From: Polytrichum commune
Taxonomy: Eukaryota > Streptophyta > Polytrichopsida > Polytrichales > Polytrichaceae
Length of the DNA stretch: 64,000 nucleotides
Reading direction: 5' to 3'
Assembly (NCBI GenBank): GCA_950295325.1
Contig: OX485803.1
Span: 44,467,554 to 44,531,553 of the forward strand
Shown here: one piece after another, positions 52,601 to 63,529 of the stretch
How positions within the stretch are numbered: position 1 is the first letter of the stretch
Layout: each line of letters begins with the position of its first letter
Notes under the pieces: model-generated
Database searches by the model: none
The model's input: only the letters and a program-made list of their open reading frames with translations
What the model was told of the DNA's origin: nothing
Program-made: the position numbers and the translations under genes

Positions 52601-54984
52601 AATCATCCATACCACTAATCCAAATGGACTCCAATAATAGACTAAATTGTTTAAAGTGTTGATTAAGTACCCTCTACTTTATTGAATACATCTCATCCTA
52701 AAGGCCCAAAATCGCTTTCATAAGTTCAGTTTCACTCAGAAAAGTAGCAATTGGCTAGAAATTAATCTCCGAAATGAAACTGTTAATAACACGTTTATAA
52801 GTTACAAGTAAAACTAATTTGAAGCAAAACCTTATAAGCGATGAGGCACTGATGTTTACTGTGACTTATCATTTGAAGTGAAGTTTAAAAATTAACTTAA
52901 GTAGTGTGAGAAACAATGTGCTAATTTTGACATTTTAAAACAGGTTTTAGTTCTTGAAATTCATATGTATATCAAAATCTGAAATATGTTAGAACAAATT
53001 AGAATTTATTGATTGTATATATTTTGATTAAATTTTCAAAGCATATTCAAATATTATAATGTGCTTTCATGCCATATTTTACTTTTGAAATGAAGATTAT
53101 AAATGGCATTTAAGTATTTTGACAAACCATTTGTTCACTAATAATAATAATAAGGGATGTGTCACTTGTGGGGGCAAAACATCAAATGACAACAACAAAA
53201 GCAACAACACAACAACCACAACTTTAAATGTTTGTATTTCATGTTCGCTAACCACCTATTTGTGTAGTTTTGCAATTTAAGTGTACATCATATTGGTGGT
53301 TGGAATTGTCCAAAATTTAAACATAAATCTAAATATACTTAAATCTAGATTTCAATGCTTATTAGAATGTGCATGAATTCTTGTAAAAATATGGTTTGGC
53401 ATAGATATGTATTGAGTAAGATCCCGGGTATGCAACCCATGTATTATATGGCCTTGATTATAATCACTTATAATGCATTTTAGTCCAATCTCGAGTGATA
53501 TACTTTGTTTTAATGTAGGAAACTCTTGTAGCCCTTCAAACAAGGAATCCAAAAATGTAATTATATATAGGAAATGAATATCCTTGAAGCATATAATTGC
53601 ATTAAAAACCTAATTATATGAGTTTTTTTAATATAGGTACCATAGGCCAAACTACTTGGCTTTTTAGGCTTTTTAAATAAAAATTAAGATTGTTTTATTA
53701 GAAATAAAACATTGCCAATGACTTTTAATTTTGATTGGAGGCAATTACTCATGTGGATATTTAAAAAAGAGATGCTCTACAAGGTTTAAAAAAAAGTGTT
53801 TCAATTCTTTATATACATTGTGAAGTTTTTAAAAATATTTTTCTTTAATAAAATTTAATAATAAATATGCAACCCAAGTTTTTCTACATCTCATTTTATT
53901 TAATTTGGTCTTCACCCAACTTTTTGGTTCTTTTATTTTTGTATAATTTGATATAATTTTTACAAAAGCTGTCCTCTAAGCCATTTTAAAGGCGATGCCC
54001 CCTATGTATAATATGGGAGTTGCATACCCGTGAGTAAGATATTCTCAAATGGTTAAAGAAACTACAAAATAGCACATTATTTCTCCCTTAACACAAATTC
54101 AATTTTATCCCTTACTTCAAATGATATGTAACAATAGACATCATTGCTAATGAGTGTTGAAGAAAAAAAATGTTACTTCCAAGTTATAAATGCATCATTG
54201 ATAATTCTATTTTAGGTTGAACGCTGCGTTGATTGCTTATTTTCAAAGTGGAAATGAGTATATATATGAATTTTTGGGCCTTCAAGAGGAGAAACACTTT
54301 GATATGGGATTTGTTGGCAAGGTGGCCCTTCTAGAATGCAAGGGCAAATTGCTTTTTGGGTTGGGCGGGGGCAAGTAGAATTTTTGGGTTAGGTAGAGTT
54401 TTGTCTCCCTTTTTCCTTTTTTTGGGGGGAGGGGGATTGTGTGAGGGTCATGGGTGGCGTGTTCTTGCCCTCATCCAGGACCCACCCCTATAAATGGTAG
54501 TAGGCCATGGTTTAACATCTACTATTTTGTAGGCAACCAAGACAAATTTAGTAGATAATTCTCTAGAAGAATATAGGTTTAGCCAAGTGTACTTGAACCA
54601 AGGAATAAGTGTGATGCAAGTAACCATAGTACAATCATAAGTTTCCATCACTATTTGAGAATGTAGTTCCGGGAGCGTCAAGTCTCTTTTTCAATTAGAT
54701 CATCAAGTTGACATTAGCATCAATCTCAAGGAGGCTACTGCAATTTGCCACTCTAGAAACTTAGCTGGTTTGAAACCATCTTGATGTACTTTCAGTCCCA
54801 TTAGCCTTTTCGGCTTCCTGGACTTTAAAATCAATTTCATTTCATCCATACCGACACTCCTCGACAAGATTGAACTCAAGATTCAATGCCCAGGTCCTAG
54901 GTTTGACACATTTTACTTCGCCTGGACTTCTACTTTTTGGACGGAAACCCCCACGTCCTCTAAGCTTGCACAGAATCGGCATAA
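49650..54984. other. long non-coding AT-rich region
   Basis: No supportable gene in 5.3 kb. It contains another ACACTAAATAT palindrome copy at 52169-52192 and a GGGAGCGGTT/GGGGGCGGTT purine-rich patch near 52365-52440. The part from about 52700 to 54000 is extremely AT-rich. Confidence 0.5.
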
Positions 54985-55656
54985 GCTGTTGGGGATTGAT
55001 TGTGTGATCTTAGTGAGACTAGGAGGCACTTGTTGATCTCGCCAACATCACCTCCCATCCATTCTTAGAGTCCACCAAATCAACTTGCACGTTGATTCAA
55101 ACTGGCATATGTATTCAGTTGGTTGGGACTGCATGTGTGAATCTTCAGTGAGGTTAGGATGCACACAGAAAATTGCCAGCATCACCTCTATGTATTCCTA
55201 ACAAGGCTCAATGCATGATGGAACTTGCAAGTTCATTCATACGGGCACTAGCTGGTGAGATTGATATTTGTCAATCTTTGTAAGATGCGAAGATCCATGT
55301 GATTGGGACTGAGTTAACTTGAGAGTACAGGTAGTAATCTATGCATATCTGCAACTAGACAGAGCTATATGGAACTGAGGTTAACTCTAAAGTTAAGCAT
55401 GGGGAAGCTATATTCTAGACGAGGAGAGGTGAGGAGCAACACAGACAATTTTCTACCTCCTTGGTCAGGGGTCGGTCGCTCGCCCTCTCCAATCTAGCTT
55501 ATGCAGGGGTGATTGATTCATGCCTTAGAAAAAATTCTAGACTAGATAGTTTACAATCTTGGCGAGGTTAGGAGGCACTTGAAAATTGCCAACGCCACGT
55601 CCCCATCCGTTCTTAGGGTTTGCAGAATCAACTTGCGAGTCGATTCATACTGCTTG
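54985..55656 (+). repeat. degenerate repeat, three copies of about 110 bp upstream of the F-box fragment
   Basis: Copies at about 54999-55110, 55134-55248 and 55550-55656 share AGTGAG(A/G)(C/T)TAGGA(G/T)GCAC, ATTGCCA(A/G)C, ATCACCTC(C/T), TTCTTAG-type text, AATCAACTTGC and GATTCATACTG. The last copy ends about 40 bp before the F-box ATG. Confidence 0.65.
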
Positions 55657-55695
55657 TGAAACATCGCATATCTGGAGATATAATTACCTTTAATT

Positions 55696-56107
55696 ATGGA
55701 TCCCAGAATATGGGGCAATTTGAAGTACTACGTCGACCTGGAGATGGTGTACGCAAAGCTGCCAGTCCGCGAGTTTTTCCAGCTACGCTTGGTGTGCAAG
55801 GAATGGAACGCCTTGGCTTGTGATCCTCAGTTTTTACAACAAGCCTTCAAGGATCCAAAGACTGTTGGCCTCAACTTGGCATTCTCACAAGATCGGAGTT
55901 GGGCATCAATGCTTTCCCTCCTTTCAAGTCCGTTATTTATAAAATAAAGAAGACGAAGATGACTACGAGGCCGAAGAAGAAGAAGAAGAAGAAGAAGAAT
56001 GCAGTCGTACCATGTACCAAAACCCTAAGTTCGCCTCACAGAAACCCACCAACCCGGGGTGGCTACTCTCCCACTTGAATAGCTGTTTATTGAATCAATT
56101 CTTTTGA
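55696..56107 (+). pseudogene. F-box fragment, second copy, frameshifted
   Basis: Opens MDPRIWGNLKYYVDLEMVYA, then KLPVREFFQLRLVCKEW and ACDPQFLQQAF, a plant F-box closely related to the one at 35649. The frame ends at 55947 (TAA). Directly overlapping, another frame (from 55943) runs EDEDDYEAEEEEEEEEE, then CSRTMYQNPKFAS and WLLSHLNS before a TGA at 56105. That suggests one frameshift just before the (GAA)n run. An acidic stretch after the F-box and a short C-terminus is all that remains; no kelch or propeller region is visible. The F-box would bind SKP1 if expressed. Confidence 0.5.
55963..56000 (+). repeat. (GAA)n microsatellite
   Basis: About eight to nine consecutive GAA triplets inside the frameshifted F-box remnant, encoding poly-Glu in one frame. 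A likely slippage site. Confidence 0.9.
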
Positions 56108-56371
56108 ATGCTTCGAGGATGAATTCATGATTTGTAATTTCACACTGAGCAGCAACATGCTTAGAAAGAGGGCAGTGAGAGGAATCCAATGAGAGGATTT
56201 GTGTATGAATTGGGAAAGTTTACTCTTTCAAACATCATTTGTAGAACAAATTGAATTCAACAGTGTTTAGGTCACCATCCACATCGCCATCCGTAGGTAA
56301 GGCATGCAAGTGTTTTCAACTGCTTTTCTTAATCAGAACCTTGAATTTGGAATTTGTGTGCTTAGTATCGG
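56108..56371. other. 3' flank of the second F-box fragment
   Basis: No further coding segment recognised. Confidence 0.35.
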
Positions 56372-56545
56372 ATCTCAAAAAATATCATAAAGACACGCTT
56401 AGGAGAGATTGGACTACGCCTTGAAATTTTATCAACTGCTTCACACTCAATAGTGAACATAATTGGACGCGGACCTCTGTGCTCGGTTCAAGAATGAACA
56501 AACATACACTCCTGATAGCCCTAACTAAATAAGGGAAGGTCTGCT
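56372..56545 (+). repeat. repeat family G, copy 2
   Basis: Relative of 43215-43400 in the same orientation, with AGAGATTGGACTACGC and CTAACTAAATAAGGGAAGG. Confidence 0.7.
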
Positions 56546-58189
56546 TTTCAATATGAATTTTGTTGATGCTTCATCATAGATTTGTTAATGCAACACAAGT
56601 TCCGTTGCGTTAATTTTTCTGGCAGAAGTTGGAGAACATGAAAAATGAACCGAATAGCACCCACACACCCTTATTTATTTTCATTTCTACAAACATTTCT
56701 TAGAACCTACAGAAGTAAAAGTGCTTGTAGCATGAATTTAGCAGCTCCGATATGATGCGTCTTAAAAAGGTTTTAGCAGCTTCAAACCAGGTTCTTAAGA
56801 TGCTGAACCCTGCAGGTGCTACAGATAGTGACCACCCACCAAGCACTTCACACATATACATTGTACAGTTTTTTTGTTAAGCAAATGATTTGCGGTGAAG
56901 AGTGTACAAAGCTCACATGAATCTGAATGATGGCGCTGTAAGAAATCCAATCTTATGATCAGCAATATTCTATTGAGTTACTTAAGAAGAAGAAGTTGAA
57001 AAACACTTCTATATGGATGTCATTTAGTCTTCATGTCAGCAATTTGCTTTATGAAAGATTTACAAATCAAGCTTGCAACCCTCACTTTATAAGTGAACTT
57101 GAAGATGCAGGAACCCTCTTGGATAGTAAAGGCACGATCCTAAACTCATTGAAGACATTTGCCATGACAACATGTGATTTCCATGCAGCAGTGCTATCGC
57201 TGGTCTTTATAAGGCTTATTATGTCAAGTAGGAGCATTTCCATTCATACAGAAATCATAAATCCAGGTCCAATTACAAAAAGTACTTGGAATCTGGTTCA
57301 ACATGCCTCTAAGAATTACAAGCAACACATGATGGTAAAGAAAGGCACTCATAATGTTCTAATTTTCTTCACAAAAGTGGATCTCTTAAGCTTGCAATTG
57401 GAAAACTTAAACAAACATTCAACACAACAACTTGGAAATCATAAAGCACCAGTTGGACCATAAAGATGGGAGGGCATACCACTCCTTTACTTTTACCTAT
57501 TTTTTAATACTTGAATACCCAAATAAAAATTTAGATATAAAAATTAAATTCTTAGTTATATTTTTAATCAAGGTGCCAAATCATGGAATGATGACTGCAT
57601 ATAATTTGACAGAAATGAGTACATCGACCTCACCTCCAACTTTCTTTTTCTTGTCTACTCTTTTCATTTTATTTTTTTCTTTCCCTTTCATTCAGTTCAT
57701 TATAGATGATGTTTATTAAAAAAAAAAAATTTGCATACATAATGACTTTGGTGAAACACATACCAAATTTGAAACAAGGTTGTTATGATTTTCATTTCTT
57801 TTGGATTAGTTAAATGAACGCTTTCAAAATCAATACTGAGATACTTTCAATTTTTATTTATTTTTAATTCGAGAATTAAAAGTCAATGAGTTTTATGAAT
57901 ATAGTGCTTTCATTACAAAAATTGTTCACTACTTGGGATGTTGGCTATGAGCTCAATGGAGAATCTTATATAGTGTTGTGAACCCACATCCACTTGTCAT
58001 AACATCATTATGAAATAAATCTTGCACACTCTCCCCAAATAGTATTCTCTTCTCCTAAAACACCTCCAACCGATGCTAAGAGGGTCGTATCCCTGAGATC
58101 GAGACCACAATGTGGTCTCAAATAACATTAGGGGTTAAACACCTTCCCATGACACCTTGACGGCTACAATGGACCTCTAGAACAGGGCT
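56546..58189. other. non-coding stretch with one unassigned 155-codon frame
   Basis: The plus-strand frame at 56996-57463 is the longest here. It starts at a non-ATG codon, and its translation resembles no family I know and shows no repeated or compositional feature. I leave it unassigned. Confidence 0.35.
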
Positions 58190-58644
58190 TGAGGAGAACT
58201 CTCGGTTAGTTACAAATGAACTAGTTAAGTTTGAAAAAAAACCGGTTGAAGTTGAAGACTACAGGAGAATTGCCAATTATTTCAGAAGAATCTATGGAAT
58301 ATACCTCAAATGAATAAAGAAAAACCGGAAGATGTCAACATGTAACCAATGATTGGGGAGATTTTTGGGCATAATCGGTTGAGATCCTAGTGTTTGCTAG
58401 TCCAACCGGTTACATGTTGACATCCTCCGGTTTTCCTTTATTAAATTGGGGTATATTCTATAAACTCCTCTAGAATGATCAATAATTTTCCTGCAATCTT
58501 GAACTTCAACCAGTTATTCCTCAAACTCAACCGGTTCATTTGTAACTAACTGCCGGTTCTCCCCGATCATTGCATGTAACCAGTTGGATTTAGAATTGCT
58601 AGGATCTTGACCGACTATATATGCCCTAAACTTCCAGGGCACTG
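58190..58644. repeat. repeat family A copy interrupted by an inverted family A copy
   Basis: The forward copy runs 58190-58355 and resumes at about 58570-58644. Between them, 58357-58566 is a complete reverse-oriented copy with GGGGAGA and TCTCCCC at its ends. CATGTAACCA flanks it on the left and CATGTAACCAG on the right, suggesting a 9-10 bp target duplication. The result is a near-perfect 180-bp palindrome. Confidence 0.75.
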
Positions 58645-59569
58645 CTCTAGAACCTTATAGGGTTAATATTGGGCAACAAGTACAAAGTCCGCTCATTTCT
58701 CAAGGCCAGCTTGTAACTTACGCAAAACCACATTGTACTCAAACGTGGAGGAGTCGGTGTGAACGCGTCAAACACCGAAGAACAACGATTATACAGACAC
58801 GGAGCAGTTCATTATTATCCTTCACCTGCACATAAACTTAGACTCAGTTTGTGATGTCTTCCAAGTTGAATCCTGGCTCCCTAAGCATATGAATTAGGAT
58901 TATATATAGAGAGAGAGAGAGAAAGAAAGAAAAGAAAGTAAGAAAGATGAGTATGATGAATGCGTGAAGTATGGTGTTGTTTCATTTTCAAGTTGGTCGA
59001 AGCCTATATGTAACCCTAATATGGGCATTACGAAAATGAGAAGGCCTTTGACGAATATTGCCTCCTTTTGAAGGTGGATACCTTGAACACCTGGCCAACA
59101 CTTATCTCCCCCAAGGGCAATCTCCTTAGGTTCTCACATGATTGGTTGAAAATATCATGTTTACTTGTATAACCCCAATGTGGTTAGATGGAACATAGGT
59201 GGTAACGATTATAGTGTTGCGTAACTCCACATAGTAAGTGACACTAAATATCATATTTAGTGTGTGAATCTCTAGGAGCTAGATGAGGGTGGACTTGACA
59301 TGAGATGTGAGCAATTTGCAATACTAGATCTAACTTGAGTCCTAAAATAGTACAAGCATACGAGACTTGGACGACACGTCACGTGTTGATGAAACTTAAC
59401 CTGCACCACATAATAGTCTATCGTTGTAGTAGATTTCACTACCAGCATATGAGTCCTAGATAATCGTCCTATTTTTGTGAGAGAACCATGCAAATCTATC
59501 CTTGTGATAGACTTGCAAATTTTCCAATGACGTAAGACGATTTCTCAGTGACACAAGTCGATTCTTAAC
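58645..59569. other. non-coding stretch
   Basis: Includes a (GA)n/GAAA microsatellite at about 58905-58945 and an ACACTAAATAT palindrome copy at 59239-59261. No gene. Confidence 0.5.
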
Positions 59570-59985
59570 ATTATTCAGCCACGTGGGTTGGTTCCATGAC
59601 CCCAAAATACGTCAATACTATTTTGTGCACCCCTAAGCAAAGCAAGAATATTTGTTTATTATTCATACATTCAAACTCACATTTGGAAATTTGGATGGAG
59701 TTATACTCCTAGAACTATTCACAAGAATCATTGTTCGTCCTGATATTATCCACTAAAAATACTCTTCATACCAACACCATCACTACAATTACCGACACTC
59801 TTCACAATTTTCACACTATTCATAACGGCACTATTCAGTATTCATACCAACATCAATTTCTTCTTATTTTTTAAATTTCTTCCCATAAAGGTAAGATAGT
59901 GAAACCCCATTTCAAATGCTAAATATAGAATGGAACACAACTATGCAGCTGAATAATGTTATGTTCCCATGCACTCATACGATTG
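59570..59985 (+). repeat. repeat family H, copy 2
   Basis: Plus-strand relative of 12040-12470 with the same landmark order, including GGTTGGTTCCATGACCC, ATATTTGTTTATTATTCATA, TTTGGAAATTTGGATGGAG and AAATATAGAATGGAACACAA. Confidence 0.7.
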
Positions 59986-60578
59986 GAAGGTTTGCATATT
60001 CTTTCATCGACGTAAGGCATATTGCATAAGTCTTATATGTTAATAGTGAATGTTGTTAAGGTAGAGAAACCCTTGTCACAGACACTCTTCCTAAAGCTGT
60101 CAGTATCTTCTAGAATGTAGCATATGTTTTCATTTTAAGATACGTATCTAAGATAGGCGAAAATGGGTAATCAATTTAGGAATGGTGTTCGTAATAGGCC
60201 TCTTCACCTTAGTGCAGATTGCTTAGGGGCGGTTTACACTATGGATCATGAAGACGTCCCACGTAAGAGGCCTATTTTGCGTGGGACGACTTCATGGGAT
60301 GACTTCCATGGTCCGAGTTACTAAAATATTAGTTTTCATGGTTCATGGGCCCTTCACTAGGTGTAAACTGAATGTGGACCATGAAGAATGACCATGCACC
60401 AAAAAGTGGAGGTGCTAATTTTTTTAATAAAAAAAAATGCAGTTTTTGGAAAAAATCAAATTTGACCATTATCTTCACTTCTATTGACTTCTCTTCTCTT
60501 CACTTCTTTTCTCTTCATTTGTCTTGTAGTTTTCACTTGCTTGAACCTTCATTTGTCTTCTTGTAGTTTCAGCAAGCA

Positions 60579-61971
60579 ATGGAGGAGAGGAGGAGGACAT
60601 TTGTTTTGCTTTTAGGATTGTACATGTTTTTGTACATGCTCGTAAAGCATGTGGTAGACATTCAAGCGCTGATTTTGCAAGGAGAATGGGAGAAGTTAGC
60701 AATTTTGAGCTTGGTTTATGAGAATATGGGGTATAGAGAGAAGAGTATATGGAGTCAAGAACGGATGATTGGATTCGTAGACCGCTTATTGTTGGGTTCG
60801 TGGATGCAGAATGAATTTAGAAAGCGAACTCGAGTGACACACAATACATTCAGATTTTTGTGTGAGAGGTTAGGTCCGTATTTGAAGAAAAAAAAATACT
60901 CAATTTAGGGTTACGGTGCCAGTGCAAGATAGGATAGCAATGTCATTGCATCGGTTGGGAAGTGGTGATGGATTGCAAACTATAGGCGACTTGTATGGAG
61001 TGCACAAAAGTACATTATCAATAGTAATGAGGGAGATTTGTAGAGCGGTTAGAAACCATCTACAACCGGTTTTTGTACAAACTCCGAGCGAATCACAGTT
61101 TAGAGTTTTAGCTTCGAGGTTTGAAAATTTATACGGCATTCCTTATATCATAGGTGCAATAGATGGATCACATATTCATGTTTTAGCCCCTCTAATTGGC
61201 GGATAAGATTATTATTACAGAAAATCATTTCATTCAGCAATTCTGCAAAAAATTGTCTGACCAGATTGTATGTTTTGGAATTATGAGTTCGGGTGGGCAA
61301 GAAGTCTTCACGACTGGAGCGTATTTCAAGTTACAAGAATCGGACGTGGATGTATAGAAGGTAAATTTCAGCTGTACAAACTTATAGGAGATGTGGCATA
61401 TCCGGTTCGGCCATGGACATATTATCCGTTTAAGGGTGGAAAGACAACACTATCCGGGAAGGAGGCTAATTGGAATTTCATTCATTCTTCAACTAGGATG
61501 TGTGTAGAGAGGGCATTTGGGATATTGAAGGGTAGGTGGAGGGTGATAATGAAGCGATGCGAAGTGTCTTTGCGGAATATGCCGGATATTGTAGTCACTT
61601 GTATAGTGTTGCACAATTTGTGTATTGTGAACAAGGAAGGTATAAAAGAAGATTGGATAGTGAAGGCAGAAAATAAATTGAGTAGAAGAATTGGTGAGGG
61701 AGAAATAGGAGAAGGTAGTGAATTACGGGGCAAAAGGGTTGGAATTGTTGAAGTAAAGAGGAGGATGTTAGCCACCGAAGATGCTCCAATTGCAAATGAA
61801 GTAAATGATGAAGAAACAAAAAAAAATTTATTAAAAGAAAACAAGAAGGCAAATAACCTTATGCGGGAAGTCATAGTAATGTACGAATTAATGGCAGAAA
61901 GTTTGTGGCAATACAAACCAAGGCAGAAATCAACTATAATAGACAGTGATAGTGATAGTAAAATTGAGTAG
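60579..61971 (+). pseudogene. PIF/Harbinger transposase (DDE), disrupted
   Basis: Three adjacent pieces make up one protein of about 460 residues. Piece one (60579-60908) starts MEERRRTFVLLL and ends in a poly-A run (KKKKYSI), where a frameshift follows. Piece two (60916-61206) has VPVQDRIAMSLHRLGSGDGL-like text with an HTH (IGDLYGVHKSTLS) and the first catalytic Asp in IIGAIDGSHIHV; it ends at a TAA (61204). A TGA follows at 61258. Piece three (61270-61971) has the second Asp in SLHDWSVFQ and the Glu in VERAFGILKGRW, so the D..D..E triad is complete. The fold is the HARBI1-type nuclease, which cuts and joins DNA at TWA targets. One frameshift and two stops disable it. The acidic, Ser/Asp-rich C-terminus is intact. 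Confidence 0.92.
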
Positions 61972-62106
61972 TTAGAATTTTTCTAGGAGGGCAACAAAAT
62001 TTATGTCCATATTCTTCAGAATATTTGTGGATTCCTGGAATGAGGAAAGAAGAGCCCCTGAATTACCAACAACCTAATCTAGCAAAAGTTCTATCTTCTC
62101 TTGAGT

Positions 62107-63285
62107 TTATTCTTCTTGTCTTATGTGGAAGTTGTTATTGAGTTTTAGTGTTGTAGCAGTTGTTGTCTGAGATGGAGGAGTAGATGGAATGAAATCTTCA
62201 AGAGTTATTTCTATAGCACTTGCTGGAATTTGGTTACGTACATTTGCAGTGCTACGATGCCATTCATCCATTTCAGTGAACCATCTGCATTCTTGATGTC
62301 TGTTTGCACCTGAAATTTCATTAGCCCTTTTAACATTTCTGTAATCACTTAGAATGGACTTGTATTTTTTCTTACAGAACAGTCAAGACCTGTTGAACCC
62401 TTTCATTGCAACTACCAGCCGAATTTGCAGTTTGAGCCATGCGTTAACACCTTTAAAAATCCAATCAGAAATGTCAAAGAAAAATGTCAAAGTGAAATGT
62501 CAAAACAATATAAACTAAGTAAGTAAGTGATATATATGAACGAAGTAATTGAAAGTAATGTCGAATGAATTGGATTGGAGTAGTGGTAGGTGAGTGAAGG
62601 ACGGAAGGCTTTGCTCGAAAGTGAGCCGGGTTCGATTCATCCCGCGCGCGAGATACCCGCAAATCACGGAATCCCGAATACCCCTAGCCGACCCTGTTTT
62701 GGGGGAGGGGGACATAGGGGCATAGGCCAAGGCCTTCTACGGCCCATCATACGGCATCATACGAAACATTCAAGGTTTTCAAGGTTTTAATTTTTGCTCA
62801 AACAAATTGTACTTGTCTGAAAATTTACCTTATTTGTTTGACGATTTCGCAAACTCTTCTTCCATTTCTCATCGAATAGCAATGAGCTGATGAACCTCAA
62901 TGTCCTTCCACTTCACTCTTCCCATTTCCTCTTCATCTGATTCTTCAACTTCTATAACATCCGCTTTCCTCACCTTCTTTGATCCTTCTTTTGTTGTGCG
63001 CCCCCTCTTCTTTCTAACCATTCCTTTTTTTCCTACTTCTTCCTTGCCTTCAAAAATTCCAACTTAAATAATGGGAATAGGAGGGTGAATTACATGAGGA
63101 TGAATACTAGGAGGAGGAAATGCACTAAAAGAATATGGAAGCAAACTAGGTCTCTGTAGCATTTCTGAAATTGAATAATAAGGTCTGAAAATTGGAGCTG
63201 CCATATCTTGCATCCACTTTAAATTTTGTGACCACTCTCCTTGTGACTCTCTTTGTGATCCCCCATCACCGCCATAACCCTCCAT
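62107..63285 (-). pseudogene. Harbinger SANT/Myb-like accessory ORF, disrupted
   Basis: The first exon (63285 to about 62829) starts MEGYGGDGGSQRESQGEWSQ and runs through a Pro-rich part. After a TAA at 63064 it continues in the same frame with a basic stretch (KKGMVRKKRGRTTKEGSKK), an acidic one, and VKWKDIEVHQLIAIR followed by a TGA (62869-62871) and EMEEEF. This is the W..EV..LI.LR.EME..F start of a SANT/Myb-like (MADF-type) DNA-binding domain. A donor (AAG|GTAAAT) lies at 62829/62828. A later segment (about 62430 down to 62107) gives KKYKSILSDYRNVKRANEIS and ECRWFTEMDEWH, the expected second half, ending TAA. In Pong-like elements this protein helps the transposase bind the ends. Confidence 0.75.
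62580..62790 (+). mobile_element. tRNA-related SINE-like segment in the SANT ORF intron
   Basis: GGTAGGTGAGTGAAGG (A box-like) is followed 32 bp later by GCCGGGTTCGATTCATCCC, a close match to a tRNA B box (GGTTCGANTC). A GC-rich body follows, up to about 62760. This arrangement is that of a tRNA-derived SINE promoter. The 3' end and target duplication are not clear. The segment is unlike the AT-rich element around it. Confidence 0.5.
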
Positions 63286-63529
63286 TTTCTACCTCAAAAA
63301 TATCACACACTACTAGTTGAAGTAGACCAAAACAGTGATGAAACGAACAAATACAAACGATTAATTTCTTGCAAAAAAAGGTTGCAAAAACGGGCCTTTT
63401 CTACTGTGCTTTCAACCATAACGGACATATGTATTTACAATGTTACAGCCTTCTAGCAGCCGAAGAAAATCATTAACTAAGTCGGAAAAAAAAAATCATT
63501 AAAAAAATCCAAAAAAAATCATTAAAACG
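63286..63529. other. Harbinger right subterminal non-coding region
   Basis: Likely 5' leader and promoter of the minus-strand SANT frame. From about 63530 to the end of the element the sequence aligns with the right end of the non-autonomous copy (31221-31481). Confidence 0.5.

Noticed and set aside
56996-57463. 155-codon plus-strand frame
   Set aside because: It starts at a non-ATG codon and has no recognisable domain; left as unassigned rather than called a gene.
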